From Armatimonadota bacterium (GTDB lineage: Bacteria > Armatimonadota > Zipacnadia > Zipacnadales > JABUFB01), in NCBI GenBank assembly GCA_013314775.1, contig JABUFB010000002.1, positions 58,576-122,575 on the forward strand: a DNA stretch of 64,000 nucleotides, read 5' to 3'. The notes under the pieces are model-generated. The model had not been told where the DNA came from and did no database searches. It saw nothing but the letters and a program-made list of their open reading frames with translations. This document shows, one piece after another, positions 25,785 through 34,750 of this stretch. Within the stretch, counting starts at the first letter, position 1. Each line of letters opens with the position of its first letter. Made by a program: the position numbers and the translations under genes.

Positions 25785-26047
25785 CGGCCCGAACGCGGGC
25801 GTTGCACAAGCAAGTCCCACCCGTCCGCCGGCCCCCTCGCGACCGCGCACCTTGACAATGCACTGGGGCGCCGACTGCGTTGACCGGCGCTCAGATCGCG
25901 CGGCTGACAAGACTTCATGGCCTCAAGTCTTGTCAAAGAGGTGGTCAAGTGTGCTATACTCGGACTAAGTAGGCATCAGAGCAGCGAACAGGCGTCACCG
26001 CACTAATAGAAGCACTTCTCTACGCAGCCATAGAAGGTGACAACCTC
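25785..26047. other. Regulatory gap ahead of the tad machinery genes
   Basis: The 263-bp gap carries no reading frame. It holds a perfect inverted repeat at 25905-25935 and a -10-like TATACT at 25955-25960, described separately. A TTGACA at 25852-25857 has no matching -10 at the right distance. Confidence 0.5.
25905..25960 (+). promoter_or_regulatory. Perfect 11-bp inverted repeat overlapping the candidate cpaB promoter
   Basis: TGACAAGACTT (25905-25915) and AAGTCTTGTCA (25925-25935) are perfect reverse complements around a 9-nt centre. The end of the right arm contributes TTGTCA (25930-25935), which could be the -35 of a promoter with TATACT at 25955-25960. The spacing, 19 bases, is long but tolerable for a regulated promoter. 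A dimeric repressor binding the repeat would cover the -35. An alternative reading is a terminator stem, but no T-run follows. Confidence 0.5.
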
Positions 26048-27070
26048 ATGCCAATGCGTCTGACGCGACGCGCGGCGGTCGGCATCGCTATCATCTGCGG
26101 AGCCCTAGCCGCATTTCTGGCCGTGGTGTACCTCCAGGGCCAGAAGAAGCCGGCCACTCCCGAGCCCCCGAAGACTACTGAGGTCGTGGTGCCTCGCGTG
26201 GACATCCCCGCGCGAACGGTAATTACCGAGGACATGCTTTCGGTGATTACGGTGAAGGTCGAGGATGCTCCGCGACTGCCCGTCAAGACACCCCAGTCCA
26301 TCGTCGGCTACGTCGCCGTGGAGGATCTGACGGCGCAGCGCCCCATTTCGCATAGCCAGGTGATGGCGCGTGGGAGCGCATTTGGCCTGTCGGGCATGGT
26401 TCCAGGCGGCATGCGCGCGGTGACAGTGGAAGTTGACCCGGTCACGGGTGTTGCCGGTCTGCTCAAGGCCGGGGACCATGTAGACGTCATCGCGACCTTC
26501 GAAGTGGGCGATCAGTTCATCGCCCGCACGATCCTCCAGGATATCGAGCTTCTCGCACTTGGGGCCCAGACTGTCGCGAGCACAGCGCAGCAGGAGAAGC
26601 GTCTCGCTGCAGGCCAGGCAACAAGTGGCGGTGCTCCCGCGGCCGAAGAGGAAAAAGCTGCGGAACCGGCTGAGGAAGAGGAAAGCGGAGGCGGCCGGAC
26701 GCGCGCTCAGGCCTACCCCAATGCCACTCTAGCGGTGACCCCTGAGGACGCTCAGAAACTGATCCTGGCTGACCTTCGCGGCGATCTGCGCCTTGTCCTG
26801 CGCCCTGTCGGGGAGTATGACTTCGTTCCAGTGCCCGTGCACGACATGACCTCAGTGGCCGGGCCCGAGTACGCCGCCATTCTCAAGGCCCAGAACCCCC
26901 CCGAGGAGAAGAAGGAAGAGGAAGCCAAGCCTGCACCGGCTCCCGTGCAGCAGCCCATGATGGCGCCGCCGGTACCCCAGCCCGTTACCGCACCGGCCAC
27001 GAAACCGGAGAAAAAGAAGCCCGAGGTGGAGATCATCCGGGGCGACACCACAACCCGGGTTATCCCATAG
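26048..27070 (+). CDS. cpaB: Flp pilus assembly protein CpaB (RcpC)
   Basis: The 340-residue protein has an N-terminal anchor (AVGIAIICGALAAFLAVVYL) and a SAF-type domain (about 45-110: VVVPRVDIPARTVITEDML, VGYVAVEDLTAQRPIS). A GMRAVTVEVDPVTGVAGLLKAGDHVDVIATF block follows, typical of the RcpC/CpaB family. The acidic insertion at about 195-225 (GAPAAEEEKAAEPAEEEESGGG) and the P/K-rich tail (about 280-330) are low complexity. CpaB acts in the periplasm near the secretin. It is the first gene of the tad machinery set, with the CpaC gene 93 nt downstream. Confidence 0.92.
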   Translation: MPMRLTRRAAVGIAIICGALAAFLAVVYLQGQKKPATPEPPKTTEVVVPRVDIPARTVITEDMLSVITVKVEDAPRLPVKTPQSIVGYVAVEDLTAQRPISHSQVMARGSAFGLSGMVPGGMRAVTVEVDPVTGVAGLLKAGDHVDVIATFEVGDQFIARTILQDIELLALGAQTVASTAQQEKRLAAGQATSGGAPAAEEEKAAEPAEEEESGGGRTRAQAYPNATLAVTPEDAQKLILADLRGDLRLVLRPVGEYDFVPVPVHDMTSVAGPEYAAILKAQNPPEEKKEEEAKPAPAPVQQPMMAPPVPQPVTAPATKPEKKKPEVEIIRGDTTTRVIP

Positions 27071-27163
27071 CCAGCACCGTCCCGTGCATTGAACTGATTG
27101 CAGCCAACGACACAACACTCATCGCCACAACCCGCAACGCATGTGCCCGGGGAGGAAGCAAAC

Positions 27164-30100
27164 ATGAAGCGACGGCGCCGGCAGGATCCGGTCCCGAGTC
27201 CTCGCAATTACCGCGGGGTGTCTCTGACCGTCTCCGCCATTTTCTGCCTGCTTGTATTGGCCGCCCCTTTCGCTCACGCGGTCAACGTCCTGCAGATAAA
27301 ACAGGACGACAGCAAAGTCATGACCTTCGACCGGATGAAACGGGTGTGGGTGACCAACCCTGAAATCATCGATGTCGTGGTCAGCAGCTACAACGAACTG
27401 CTCCTGTACAGTAAGGCCGTGGGGCGAACCAAGCTCTACGTGTGGGATGCCAAAGGCAGGCACGAGTACTCGGTTGAGGTCACCCGGCTTCCCTCCCCCG
27501 AACAGGTGTTGCGTGAACTGTCCAGTCTGCTTGGGCGGTCTTTCACTTACACCATCGTGGACGACAGCACCATTCTCATCGAGGGCGAAGTGGCCACCGA
27601 GGCGGAGAAGACCCGGGTCAGCCGCATCGTGGCCACCAAGAGCGAGGGCCTGAAGGTGCTGGAACTCGTGACTGTCCGCGAGGTCAAGGTCACACCCGCC
27701 GAAGAGCACCGACGCGCCTTCGAGAAGCTCTTTCCCCAGCAGTTCCGATATTCGACCATCGACGATAAGACGCTTGTGATCGAGGGCGAAGTGGGTACAG
27801 CGGCGGAAAAACGCCGGGTGGAGAAGATCCTGGCCGCCGCGAGCGCCATCACCGTGGTCGATCTGGTCAAGTCCCTCGAAGGTCTGGATACCCCCGAAGC
27901 ACAGCGCATCGAGAGTATCAAGAAGGCAATCGGTCCTGATTACGAATACCTTGAACTGGAGGGTTCAATCCTCGTAGTCAGCGGACAGGCGCCGAACGAG
28001 GGCGAACGTGAGCGCATCGACAAGATCATCAGTGCTGCAAAAGGCGACATCACGGTCGTGAACGTGGTCACGCTCGAATCCGACACCCGCTCGCCGGCTC
28101 AACTGTACGCGGAGCGTCTGAAGCCGCTGTTCAGCGCCGCTTACACCTTTACCCCCCTGGGGGAGAAAGGTCTCGTTGCAGAGGGCGTAGCGGCGACCCC
28201 ACTGGAAGCGAAGCGGGTATCTGAGGTGCTCAAGCTTCTTGAGGGCGAGGTGGAAGTGGTCAACCTCATCGCCACCAGCCCCCAGGACCCGGCCGAGAAG
28301 GCCGTGGCGGTCTTGCGCAGCGGACTGGGTGAAGCCTACCAGGTCCGCAGCCTCGGCGAGAACATCGTGCTCGTGGAGGGCATCGCCGCCGGTGAGGCAG
28401 AAGCCCGACGGGTGGACGCTCTCGTCGCCGCAGTGCCGAAAACGGTGACGGTGGTCAATGCGGTCGCGCGTTCCGGCTTGACCTCCAGCACCGGTCTGGC
28501 CCGCAAGTATGAACAGGCCTTGCGGCCCATATTGGGCGAAGGACTCACCTACACCACCCTGGATGACGGCACTCTTCTCGTGGAGGGCACTGTGGCCACC
28601 GCGAAGGAGCGCGAACGCATTGGGCGCATTCTCGCCTCACTCGACGGAACCGTGAAGGTGCTGGATCTTGTTACGCTCCCGGCCGATGCGAACGCCGCGT
28701 CGAAGAGTCCGGCTGAGCGCGCTGTGGCCATGCTCAAGGACGCCCTGGGTAACGCTTACACCGTGCGTACCGTAGCCGAAGACGTAGTGTTGGTCGAGGG
28801 AACCGCGCCCGGGCAGGCGGAACTGGACCGTGTCAATCTGGTAATCAACGCCAGTCCCCAGGGCGCTCGCGTGGTCAACCTGGTGACGACCGACGGCGGC
28901 GGCAGCGTCGCAGCACGGTATGAAATTGCCCTGAAGGAAGTGCTCGGGGAGCAGCTGACATACCGCGCCATCGATGACAAGACCCTCCTGATCGAGGGCT
29001 ACGTGAAGAACGCCGGCGAGAAAGAGCGAGCATCGAAAATCATCGCCTCCCTGACCGGCGAGCTGACGATCCTGGACCTGATCGGCATTCAACCCGGTCC
29101 GGATGCCATGGCGCAGTCGGAAGCGTCCCGAAAAGCCGACTTGATTTCACAGCTTCTCGGCGAGCGCTACTCGGCCCGGGCCGTGGACGAAAAGACGATC
29201 GTCGTTTCCGGCACGGCGCCCGGCCAGTCCGAGCAAGAGCGTCTGGGAAACGTCCTGCAGCAAGTCGCGGGCGACTTCACTCTGGTGAACCTGATCCTCG
29301 CACAGGACGAGGCAGACAAACGCAGTCCCGCGGATCGTCTGATCGCGGCGCTGAAGCAGGCCGTCCCCGAAAACCTGAAGTTGCTTGCGCTTGACGAGCA
29401 GACGGTTCTTATTGAGGGCATCGTGCCGACGACAATCGAGCGCGAACAGGTGGAGAAGATCGCCACCGCCATGTCCAAGTCGGGTGGCGCAAGTATCGTA
29501 ACTCTCGTGTTGTCCGAGATGCAGGCCAAGACCCCTGCGGCCCGGCGCATTGAACACCTCAAGCGCATCCTTGGGGACAAGTACAATTACATCGTCTGGG
29601 ATGAGGACACGGTTCTCGTAGAGGGTACAATTGACGACGCAGCTGAGCTTGAGAAAGTGCGCAAGATTCTGGAAGCCGCCGACAAGGATTTCAAGGTCGG
29701 CGACGTCGTCACATACGGCCAGGGCGGCGCGGCGGGGATGGCCGAGGAGACCACCAGGCAACTGGCCCAGACCATCGCGCAAGCCGTCGGTGAGCCATAC
29801 AACGTCTGGATGCTCAAGCCCGGGAAGATTGTGGTTGAGGGCGTGGCTCCCGACGAGGCGGCCATGAGCCGGCTGAACACGCTCCTGGAAGCCTGGGCTG
29901 AGGAAGTCAGCGTCATCAACCTTGCCACCGTAGCGCCGACTCCAAGCGTTCCGCTGGTTGCCCGTGCCGAGTCTCTGCGGGCTCTCCTGGGCGATCTGTA
30001 CCAGGTGCGTTCGCTCCAGGGCAAAGCCATCGTGGTCGAAGCTACGGTTCCGACCGCCGAGGAGGCCTCACGGGCGAGAGCGATCATGGCGGCGATGGGA

Positions 30101-30865
30101 ACCGATGTGCCGCTGGTCGACCTGGTCACGGTGGCGAACCCGGCGAAGCGCCAAGTACTCGCCCACGTCAAAGTGCTGGACATCAACCGAGGCGTCCTCA
30201 AGCAAGTCGGTATCAACTGGGGGCAACTCACCGGTGAGACCGGCGAGTTCACCTTCGCTGACCAGCCCTTCCTGGTCAAAGTACAAGAAGGTGTGGACTT
30301 CATCAATACTCTGGGCGTGAACGTCAGCGCCCTCAAGCAGGGAGACGTGGCGCGGATTCTTGCCGAGCCCAACCTGGTCGTGAACGAGGGCGAAAGCGCG
30401 AATATGGTTGTTGGTGGCGAGGTGCCTATCCCCGTGCCGCAACTGGGTACCGGGGCCACCTCCATCACGGTTCAGTACAAGGAATACGGCGTGGTCCTGC
30501 GCCTGAAGCCGGAGATCATGCCCGACGGGAAGTCCCTACGCCTGGAAGTCGAACCAGAGGTCAGTTCCATCGACCCCGCGACGCAGGTAAGCATCGGCGG
30601 GATCTCAATCCCGGCTTTCCGCACACGGAAGGCGAAGACAGTGGTGAACATGCCGGACGGCGCCACGCTGGTCATCGGCGGCCTTCTGCAGCATGACCAG
30701 ACCCGCGTGATGCGGGAAATCCCGGTGTTGAGCAAGCTCCCGATCATCGGCGAGCTGTTCAAGAGCAAAGAGTGGCGTCAGGGATTCAGCGAGCTCGTTA
30801 TCCTGGTGACACCCGAGATCCTGCACACTGTCAAGCCCGAACAGGCAGAGCCTGCAAGCAACTGA
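27164..30865 (+). CDS. cpaC: Very long CpaC-type secretin with 13 BON-like repeats
   Basis: The ATG at 27164 has GGGGAGGAAG upstream and gives 1,233 residues, two to three times the usual CpaC/RcpA length (about 400-550). A signal peptide (SLTVSAIFCLLVLAAPFAHA) leads to the pilus N-terminal domain (about 40-108: VTNPEIIDVVVSS, NELLLYSKAVGRTKLYVWD). Thirteen tandem BON-like repeats then occupy roughly residues 109-995. The C-terminal ~230 residues are a normal secretin: VKVLDINRGVLKQVGINWG, ILAEPNLVVNEGESANMVVGG, TVQYKEYGVVLRLKP, FRTRKAKTVVNMPDGATLVI, GGLLQ, PILGELF-like PIIGELFKSKEWR, and ELVILVTPEIL. It forms the outer-membrane pore for the pilus, here with a probably very long periplasmic part. 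Confidence 0.93.
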   Translation: MKRRRRQDPVPSPRNYRGVSLTVSAIFCLLVLAAPFAHAVNVLQIKQDDSKVMTFDRMKRVWVTNPEIIDVVVSSYNELLLYSKAVGRTKLYVWDAKGRHEYSVEVTRLPSPEQVLRELSSLLGRSFTYTIVDDSTILIEGEVATEAEKTRVSRIVATKSEGLKVLELVTVREVKVTPAEEHRRAFEKLFPQQFRYSTIDDKTLVIEGEVGTAAEKRRVEKILAAASAITVVDLVKSLEGLDTPEAQRIESIKKAIGPDYEYLELEGSILVVSGQAPNEGERERIDKIISAAKGDITVVNVVTLESDTRSPAQLYAERLKPLFSAAYTFTPLGEKGLVAEGVAATPLEAKRVSEVLKLLEGEVEVVNLIATSPQDPAEKAVAVLRSGLGEAYQVRSLGENIVLVEGIAAGEAEARRVDALVAAVPKTVTVVNAVARSGLTSSTGLARKYEQALRPILGEGLTYTTLDDGTLLVEGTVATAKERERIGRILASLDGTVKVLDLVTLPADANAASKSPAERAVAMLKDALGNAYTVRTVAEDVVLVEGTAPGQAELDRVNLVINASPQGARVVNLVTTDGGGSVAARYEIALKEVLGEQLTYRAIDDKTLLIEGYVKNAGEKERASKIIASLTGELTILDLIGIQPGPDAMAQSEASRKADLISQLLGERYSARAVDEKTIVVSGTAPGQSEQERLGNVLQQVAGDFTLVNLILAQDEADKRSPADRLIAALKQAVPENLKLLALDEQTVLIEGIVPTTIEREQVEKIATAMSKSGGASIVTLVLSEMQAKTPAARRIEHLKRILGDKYNYIVWDEDTVLVEGTIDDAAELEKVRKILEAADKDFKVGDVVTYGQGGAAGMAEETTRQLAQTIAQAVGEPYNVWMLKPGKIVVEGVAPDEAAMSRLNTLLEAWAEEVSVINLATVAPTPSVPLVARAESLRALLGDLYQVRSLQGKAIVVEATVPTAEEASRARAIMAAMGTDVPLVDLVTVANPAKRQVLAHVKVLDINRGVLKQVGINWGQLTGETGEFTFADQPFLVKVQEGVDFINTLGVNVSALKQGDVARILAEPNLVVNEGESANMVVGGEVPIPVPQLGTGATSITVQYKEYGVVLRLKPEIMPDGKSLRLEVEPEVSSIDPATQVSIGGISIPAFRTRKAKTVVNMPDGATLVIGGLLQHDQTRVMREIPVLSKLPIIGELFKSKEWRQGFSELVILVTPEILHTVKPEQAEPASN
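27490..30150 (+). repeat. 13 tandem BON-like protein repeats inside cpaC
   Basis: Each unit is about 66-73 residues (200-220 bp) and carries the pattern LGxxYxxxxxDxxTxxVEGxV, then a helix with ExxRVxxI, then a (V/I)xVVNLVT-type strand. Cores begin near 27530, 27728, 27928, 28130, 28322, 28530, 28742, 28940, 29152, 29360, 29566, 29779 and 29982. Examples are TLVIEGEV, VLVEGIA, LLIEGYV and IVVSGTA. Units are diverged, so they are old duplications rather than recent slippage. Some neighbours alternate in type (DDxTLxIEGxV versus xxxIVLVEGxA), which hints at duplication of pairs. Confidence 0.9.
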
Positions 30866-30931
30866 CACTTTGATGTGCAGGGCAGATGTGGCCGACGGGG
30901 CATCTGTGAGGGAGCGAAGGAGCGCGGGAAA

Positions 30932-32113
30932 TTGATACGCATAGTGATCACTGAAGCGAGTCTCGGTCTGGTCGACAGCCTCCGGCGATACCTGGCATCC
31001 AGCACCGAGTACGAGATCGTGGGGTATGCGAGGGATGGCCTGGAAGCCGCGCAGCTTGCGGTTCAGCTGACCCCCGACGTGCTGGTCGTTCACGAAGCGC
31101 TCCCTGAATTGTCCGGTTTCCGCGTGGCCGAGTTGGTCAGCGCTGCGGCTCCCCAGGTAGCAGTGCTTCTGCTGCTGCAGGACGAATCCCCCGAGCGCCT
31201 GCGCCGTGCAATGGCTGCCGGTGCACGGGGTGTGGCCCCCGAGAATGCTTCGCCTGAGCGTCTGACGGACGCCATCGCTCAGGCCGCGACGCTCAAGGAG
31301 ATCCGCCAGGAGCCCGAGTTCCCACTGGTGACCGACCCGCAGCGGATGCCGATCAGCATCGCGGTTACGTCGACCCGCGGCGGCGCAGGGAAAACCACGG
31401 TTGCCGTGAATCTTGCGGTCGCCTTTGCCAACCGTTTTCCCGATCAGGTGGTCCTCGTTGACTGTCACAGTCAGTTCAGCGATGCTGCGGTGGCGCTCAA
31501 CCTATCGCCCCATGACAGCATCGTCGACCTGGCGTCTTTCGAGGAACTTGATCCTGAACTGGTCAAGACCCACCTCACAATCCACGGTCCGTCCCGTCTG
31601 CGACTCCTCGCGGCCCCAGACCTGCCCCTGGATGAAGACGCTGACCTGGGACGGCTGAACGTGCAATTCATGGCATCGCTGATCGGCCACCTGCGCAGGT
31701 CTTTCCGGTTCGTTTTCTTCGACCTGCCGCCGCTGGTGTGGCCGACGAGCGAGTACATCCTGTCTCGCTGCCAGGAGATCATTATCGTCACGACCCTTTT
31801 CGATCTGGCGGCTATCCGGAATGCACGCTCCCTGGTCGCGTTGGCGAGGGGCGCCGTGGGGGACAAGGAACGCGTGAAACTTGTTCTGAACCGCTTCCCG
31901 TTCCGGGGCGACTTCAGCTTACAGGACCTCGAGGAGACGGCCGGGCAGAAGGTCTACCACCAGCTGCCAGATGATCCGGATGTCGCAAGGGGCGCTTTCA
32001 ACAAAGGCATTCCCTTGATCACCGATGCGCCCGGCTCGGGGCTGGGCCGGGCCCTGGTTGGGCTCGCAGACAAGTTGCAGACGCAGTTCTCGGGAGCGGA
32101 GCGCAGACGATAG
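30932..32113 (+). CDS. CpaE/TadZ-type pilus-localising ATPase with pseudo-receiver
   Basis: The TTG at 30932, with AAGGAG 9 nt upstream, gives about 393 residues; a GTG at 30875 is the alternative. Residues 1-120 are a response-receiver-like domain in which the phospho-acceptor aspartate is replaced (VLVVHEALPELSG has His where Asp belongs). A MinD/ParA-type ATPase domain follows with TSTRGGAGKTTVAVNLA; the signature lysine of the deviant Walker A (KGGxGKT) is arginine here. Walker A' VVLVDCHSQFSDAA and a late FVFFDLPP complete it. CpaE/TadZ marks the pole or pilus site and recruits the Tad machine. It sits between cpaC and tadA as usual. Confidence 0.9.
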   Translation: MIRIVITEASLGLVDSLRRYLASSTEYEIVGYARDGLEAAQLAVQLTPDVLVVHEALPELSGFRVAELVSAAAPQVAVLLLLQDESPERLRRAMAAGARGVAPENASPERLTDAIAQAATLKEIRQEPEFPLVTDPQRMPISIAVTSTRGGAGKTTVAVNLAVAFANRFPDQVVLVDCHSQFSDAAVALNLSPHDSIVDLASFEELDPELVKTHLTIHGPSRLRLLAAPDLPLDEDADLGRLNVQFMASLIGHLRRSFRFVFFDLPPLVWPTSEYILSRCQEIIIVTTLFDLAAIRNARSLVALARGAVGDKERVKLVLNRFPFRGDFSLQDLEETAGQKVYHQLPDDPDVARGAFNKGIPLITDAPGSGLGRALVGLADKLQTQFSGAERRR

Positions 32114-32126
32114 ATCGTCTTGCTCC

Positions 32127-32143
32127 ACGCTGCCGGGCAGCGT
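32127..32143 (+). repeat. Tight inverted repeat between tadZ and tadA
   Basis: ACGCTGC (32127-32133) and GCAGCGT (32137-32143) flank a 3-nt loop CGG. It lies 13 nt past the TadZ stop within a 248-bp gap that shows no other gene. No T-run follows, so it could be an RNA-processing stem or a transcript-stability element. A further GAGCC/GGCTC pair lies about 150 bases on. A weak in-frame extension of tadA covers part of the gap but has no ribosome-binding site. Confidence 0.4.
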
Positions 32144-32361
32144 TAAAGGCAGGACGCAGCACACACTGAAGACCATTCCAGCAATCGCGCCCGGTTGCGT
32201 CGCCGCTGGCCAGGGAATCTCCGAGAGAGAGCCTGCAGTTGCGCCTGCCGGGCGTCGCCGAATCCGGAACCACGTCGACGGCATGCAAGAGCCGCTATCT
32301 TGAGAGGCTCGGACTAGAACAATCAACGCGCGAACCTCGCGCCAGAAGGGGAGTTCGCAAA

Positions 32362-33687
32362 GTGTTGCCACAACCCAGGCCACAGGCCAGACCTGCCAGA
32401 GCGGAAGCGGTGTCCACGCCCGTGTCGCAGATGGCCGAAGTGCGAACGAAGGTTCATCAGAAGCTGCTGCGAGAGACGGAGTTCTCAGTGCTGCAGCGGA
32501 TGACGGAAGCCCAGCTGCTGGAGCGCATCCAGTACCTGACCGATGTGGTTGCCGATGAACTCGGCATCTCCCTTTCGGCCAAGGCAAGGGACCAGCTCCA
32601 ACAGGATGTGCGCAACGAGGTCATCGGTTTCGGACCGATCCAGGGCTTCCTCGACGATCCGACAGTCAGTGAAATCATGATCAACGGCCCAAACTCGATC
32701 TACGTGGAACGAGACGGGCGGATCACGCGTACCGATGCGGTTTTCGTGGACAACGGCCACGTCATGCGGATCATCGAGAAAATCATCGCGCCCCTCGGAC
32801 GGCGCTTGGACGAGGCCAGCCCGATGGTAGACGCCCGCCTGCCCGATGGCTCTCGCGTCAATGCCATCATCCCGCCGTTGTCCATCATTGGCCCCGTGGT
32901 CACTATCCGCAAGTTCAGCGCCGATCCACTGTCGCCGGACGACCTGGTGGCCTTCGGAACCCTCTCCGAGAAGATGCGGATTTTCATTGAGGCCTGTGTG
33001 AAGGCGCGCCTCAATATTCTGGTCAGTGGCGGTACCGGCAGTGGGAAGACAACCACTTTGAACGCTCTTTCGTCCTTCATCCCGGAAGACGAGCGCATTA
33101 TCACGTGCGAAGATGCGGCGGAACTGCAGTTACAGCAGCCCCATGTTATTACGCTGGAAAGCCGCCCGCCAAACATCGAAGGCAAGGGCGAGATCACGAT
33201 CCGGCAACTCGTGAAGAACTGCCTGCGCATGCGCCCTGACCGAATTATCGTTGGGGAGTGCCGGGGTGGCGAAGCGCTGGACATGCTGCAGGCCATGAAT
33301 ACCGGCCACGACGGCTCACTCACCACACTCCACGCCAACTCACCGCGCGACACCCTCGCGCGTCTTGAGACCCTTGTGCTTATGGCCGGCACCGAACTAC
33401 CGGTCAAGGCGATCCGCGAGCAAATCACATCTGCCATCGACCTGGTGGTTCAGCAGACCCGTCTGCGCGACGGGAGCCGCAAGATCTCGCATATCACCGA
33501 AGTGCAGCGCATGGAAGGCGAGAGCATCGTTATCGAGGACATCTTCCGCCTGGAACGCCAGGGAGTAGGACGAGACGGACGGATCCTGGCGTACCACAGG
33601 CCAACTGGCGTCCGCCCGTTGTTCATGGAGCAACTCGCCGCGGAAGGTCAGGACCTCCCCGCGGACATCTTCCTGCCCGACTCCTGA
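32362..33687 (+). CDS. Tad secretion ATPase TadA/CpaF
   Basis: From GTG at 32362, with GGGGAG about 8 nt upstream, the protein is 441 residues, typical for CpaF. The N-terminal part (about 25-110) is the helical CpaF domain, followed by the PAS-like region DDPTVSEIMINGPNSIYVER. The ATPase core has Walker A ILVSGGTGSGKTTTLNALS, the Asp-box region IITCEDAAELQLQQPHV, Walker B DRIIVGECRGGEALDMLQAMNTGHDGS and the His-box TTLHANSPRDTLARLE. It powers both extension and retraction of Flp pili. The next gene, TadB, starts 55 nt later. Confidence 0.95.
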   Translation: MLPQPRPQARPARAEAVSTPVSQMAEVRTKVHQKLLRETEFSVLQRMTEAQLLERIQYLTDVVADELGISLSAKARDQLQQDVRNEVIGFGPIQGFLDDPTVSEIMINGPNSIYVERDGRITRTDAVFVDNGHVMRIIEKIIAPLGRRLDEASPMVDARLPDGSRVNAIIPPLSIIGPVVTIRKFSADPLSPDDLVAFGTLSEKMRIFIEACVKARLNILVSGGTGSGKTTTLNALSSFIPEDERIITCEDAAELQLQQPHVITLESRPPNIEGKGEITIRQLVKNCLRMRPDRIIVGECRGGEALDMLQAMNTGHDGSLTTLHANSPRDTLARLETLVLMAGTELPVKAIREQITSAIDLVVQQTRLRDGSRKISHITEVQRMEGESIVIEDIFRLERQGVGRDGRILAYHRPTGVRPLFMEQLAAEGQDLPADIFLPDS

Positions 33688-33742
33688 GACAGGGTTCGGC
33701 GCCAACTGGCCGTACAGAAGCGGCCGAAGGGGTTGACGCGTA

Positions 33743-34702
33743 ATGCTGCCGCCTGCCGTATTCATAGGGATCATCGTGCTTCTCAGCGCCGGCACCGTGG
33801 GTGCTCTGATCTGGCTGCTCGCCGGTTCCTCGAGCAGTGGCCGTGAACGCCTGGCTGCTCTGACGCCCGCAGAGGCAGCCAGCGAGGACAGTGGGGCCGT
33901 CGCCGGTCCGCGCGGTGATGCTGTTCCCGCCCTCACCCGCGCGCTGCAGGAGACCGACTGGTGGCAGGACATGCAACTCCAGCTGATCCGTGGCGGCTGG
34001 ATGCTGCGTCCTTCGGAGTTCGTCGCGATCTGCGCTGGTATCGGCCTCGTGGCCACCGGGATTTTCGCCCTGGTGCTTCACAATGTCATGCAGGGCCTTG
34101 TGCTGGGCGCTGTCGTGGCAATGGTTCCGTATGCGGTCCTGAAGAATAATCAGCAGAAGCGCCTCGCGACCCTCACATCCCAGGTCCCGGATGCGCTGGA
34201 CATGCTCGCGGGATCCATGCGCGCCGGTTGCGCGCTCTTGCGCGCGATGCAGGTTGTGCGCTCACAGATGCACCCCCCTATCGCCGAGGAGTTTGGGCGC
34301 GTTGTCGACGAAGTCAGCTACGGCGTCAACGTCACGGACGCGCTTGGGAACATGGTGGTCCGCACGGGCAGTTACGACCTGGAACTGATCGTGGCGGCTA
34401 TCCAGACCCAGCTTACCGTGGGCGGTAACCTCGCAGAGATTTTCGATAACATCGCCGAGATGATCCGTGAGCGCGTCAAACTCATGGGCGAACTCCAGAC
34501 GGCTACCGCGGAAGGACGGATGTCGGCGCTCATCCTGCTGGCAATGCCTTTCGTTCTCGCCTTTGCCATCGCCGCCATCAGCCCCGGTTACCTGGACCCA
34601 CTGTTCAAGGAGAAGCTCGGGCTGATCCTGCTGGGTGTGGGCGTCTTTCTGATGGTGGTCGGCTCGCTGATCATCCGCAAGTTGATTGACATTGACATCT
34701 GA
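33743..34702 (+). CDS. tadB: Tad platform protein TadB
   Basis: The 319-residue inner-membrane protein has an N-terminal helix (VFIGIIVLLSAGTVGALIWLLA) and two membrane spans near residues 88-125. The T2SSF domain begins LTSQVPDALDMLAGSMRAGCALLRAMQVV and continues VGGNLAEIFDNIAEMIRERVKL. Two more spans close the protein (ALILLAMPFVLAFAIAAI and GLILLGVGVFLMVVGSLIIR). TadB and TadC form the platform on which TadA acts. The start ATG is supported by AAGGGG about 12 nt upstream. Confidence 0.95.
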   Translation: MLPPAVFIGIIVLLSAGTVGALIWLLAGSSSSGRERLAALTPAEAASEDSGAVAGPRGDAVPALTRALQETDWWQDMQLQLIRGGWMLRPSEFVAICAGIGLVATGIFALVLHNVMQGLVLGAVVAMVPYAVLKNNQQKRLATLTSQVPDALDMLAGSMRAGCALLRAMQVVRSQMHPPIAEEFGRVVDEVSYGVNVTDALGNMVVRTGSYDLELIVAAIQTQLTVGGNLAEIFDNIAEMIRERVKLMGELQTATAEGRMSALILLAMPFVLAFAIAAISPGYLDPLFKEKLGLILLGVGVFLMVVGSLIIRKLIDIDI

Positions 34703-34750
34703 CACGGCCGCGCAGCACTCCGACCGCGGGCCGACCTGGAGTGGGTCTGA

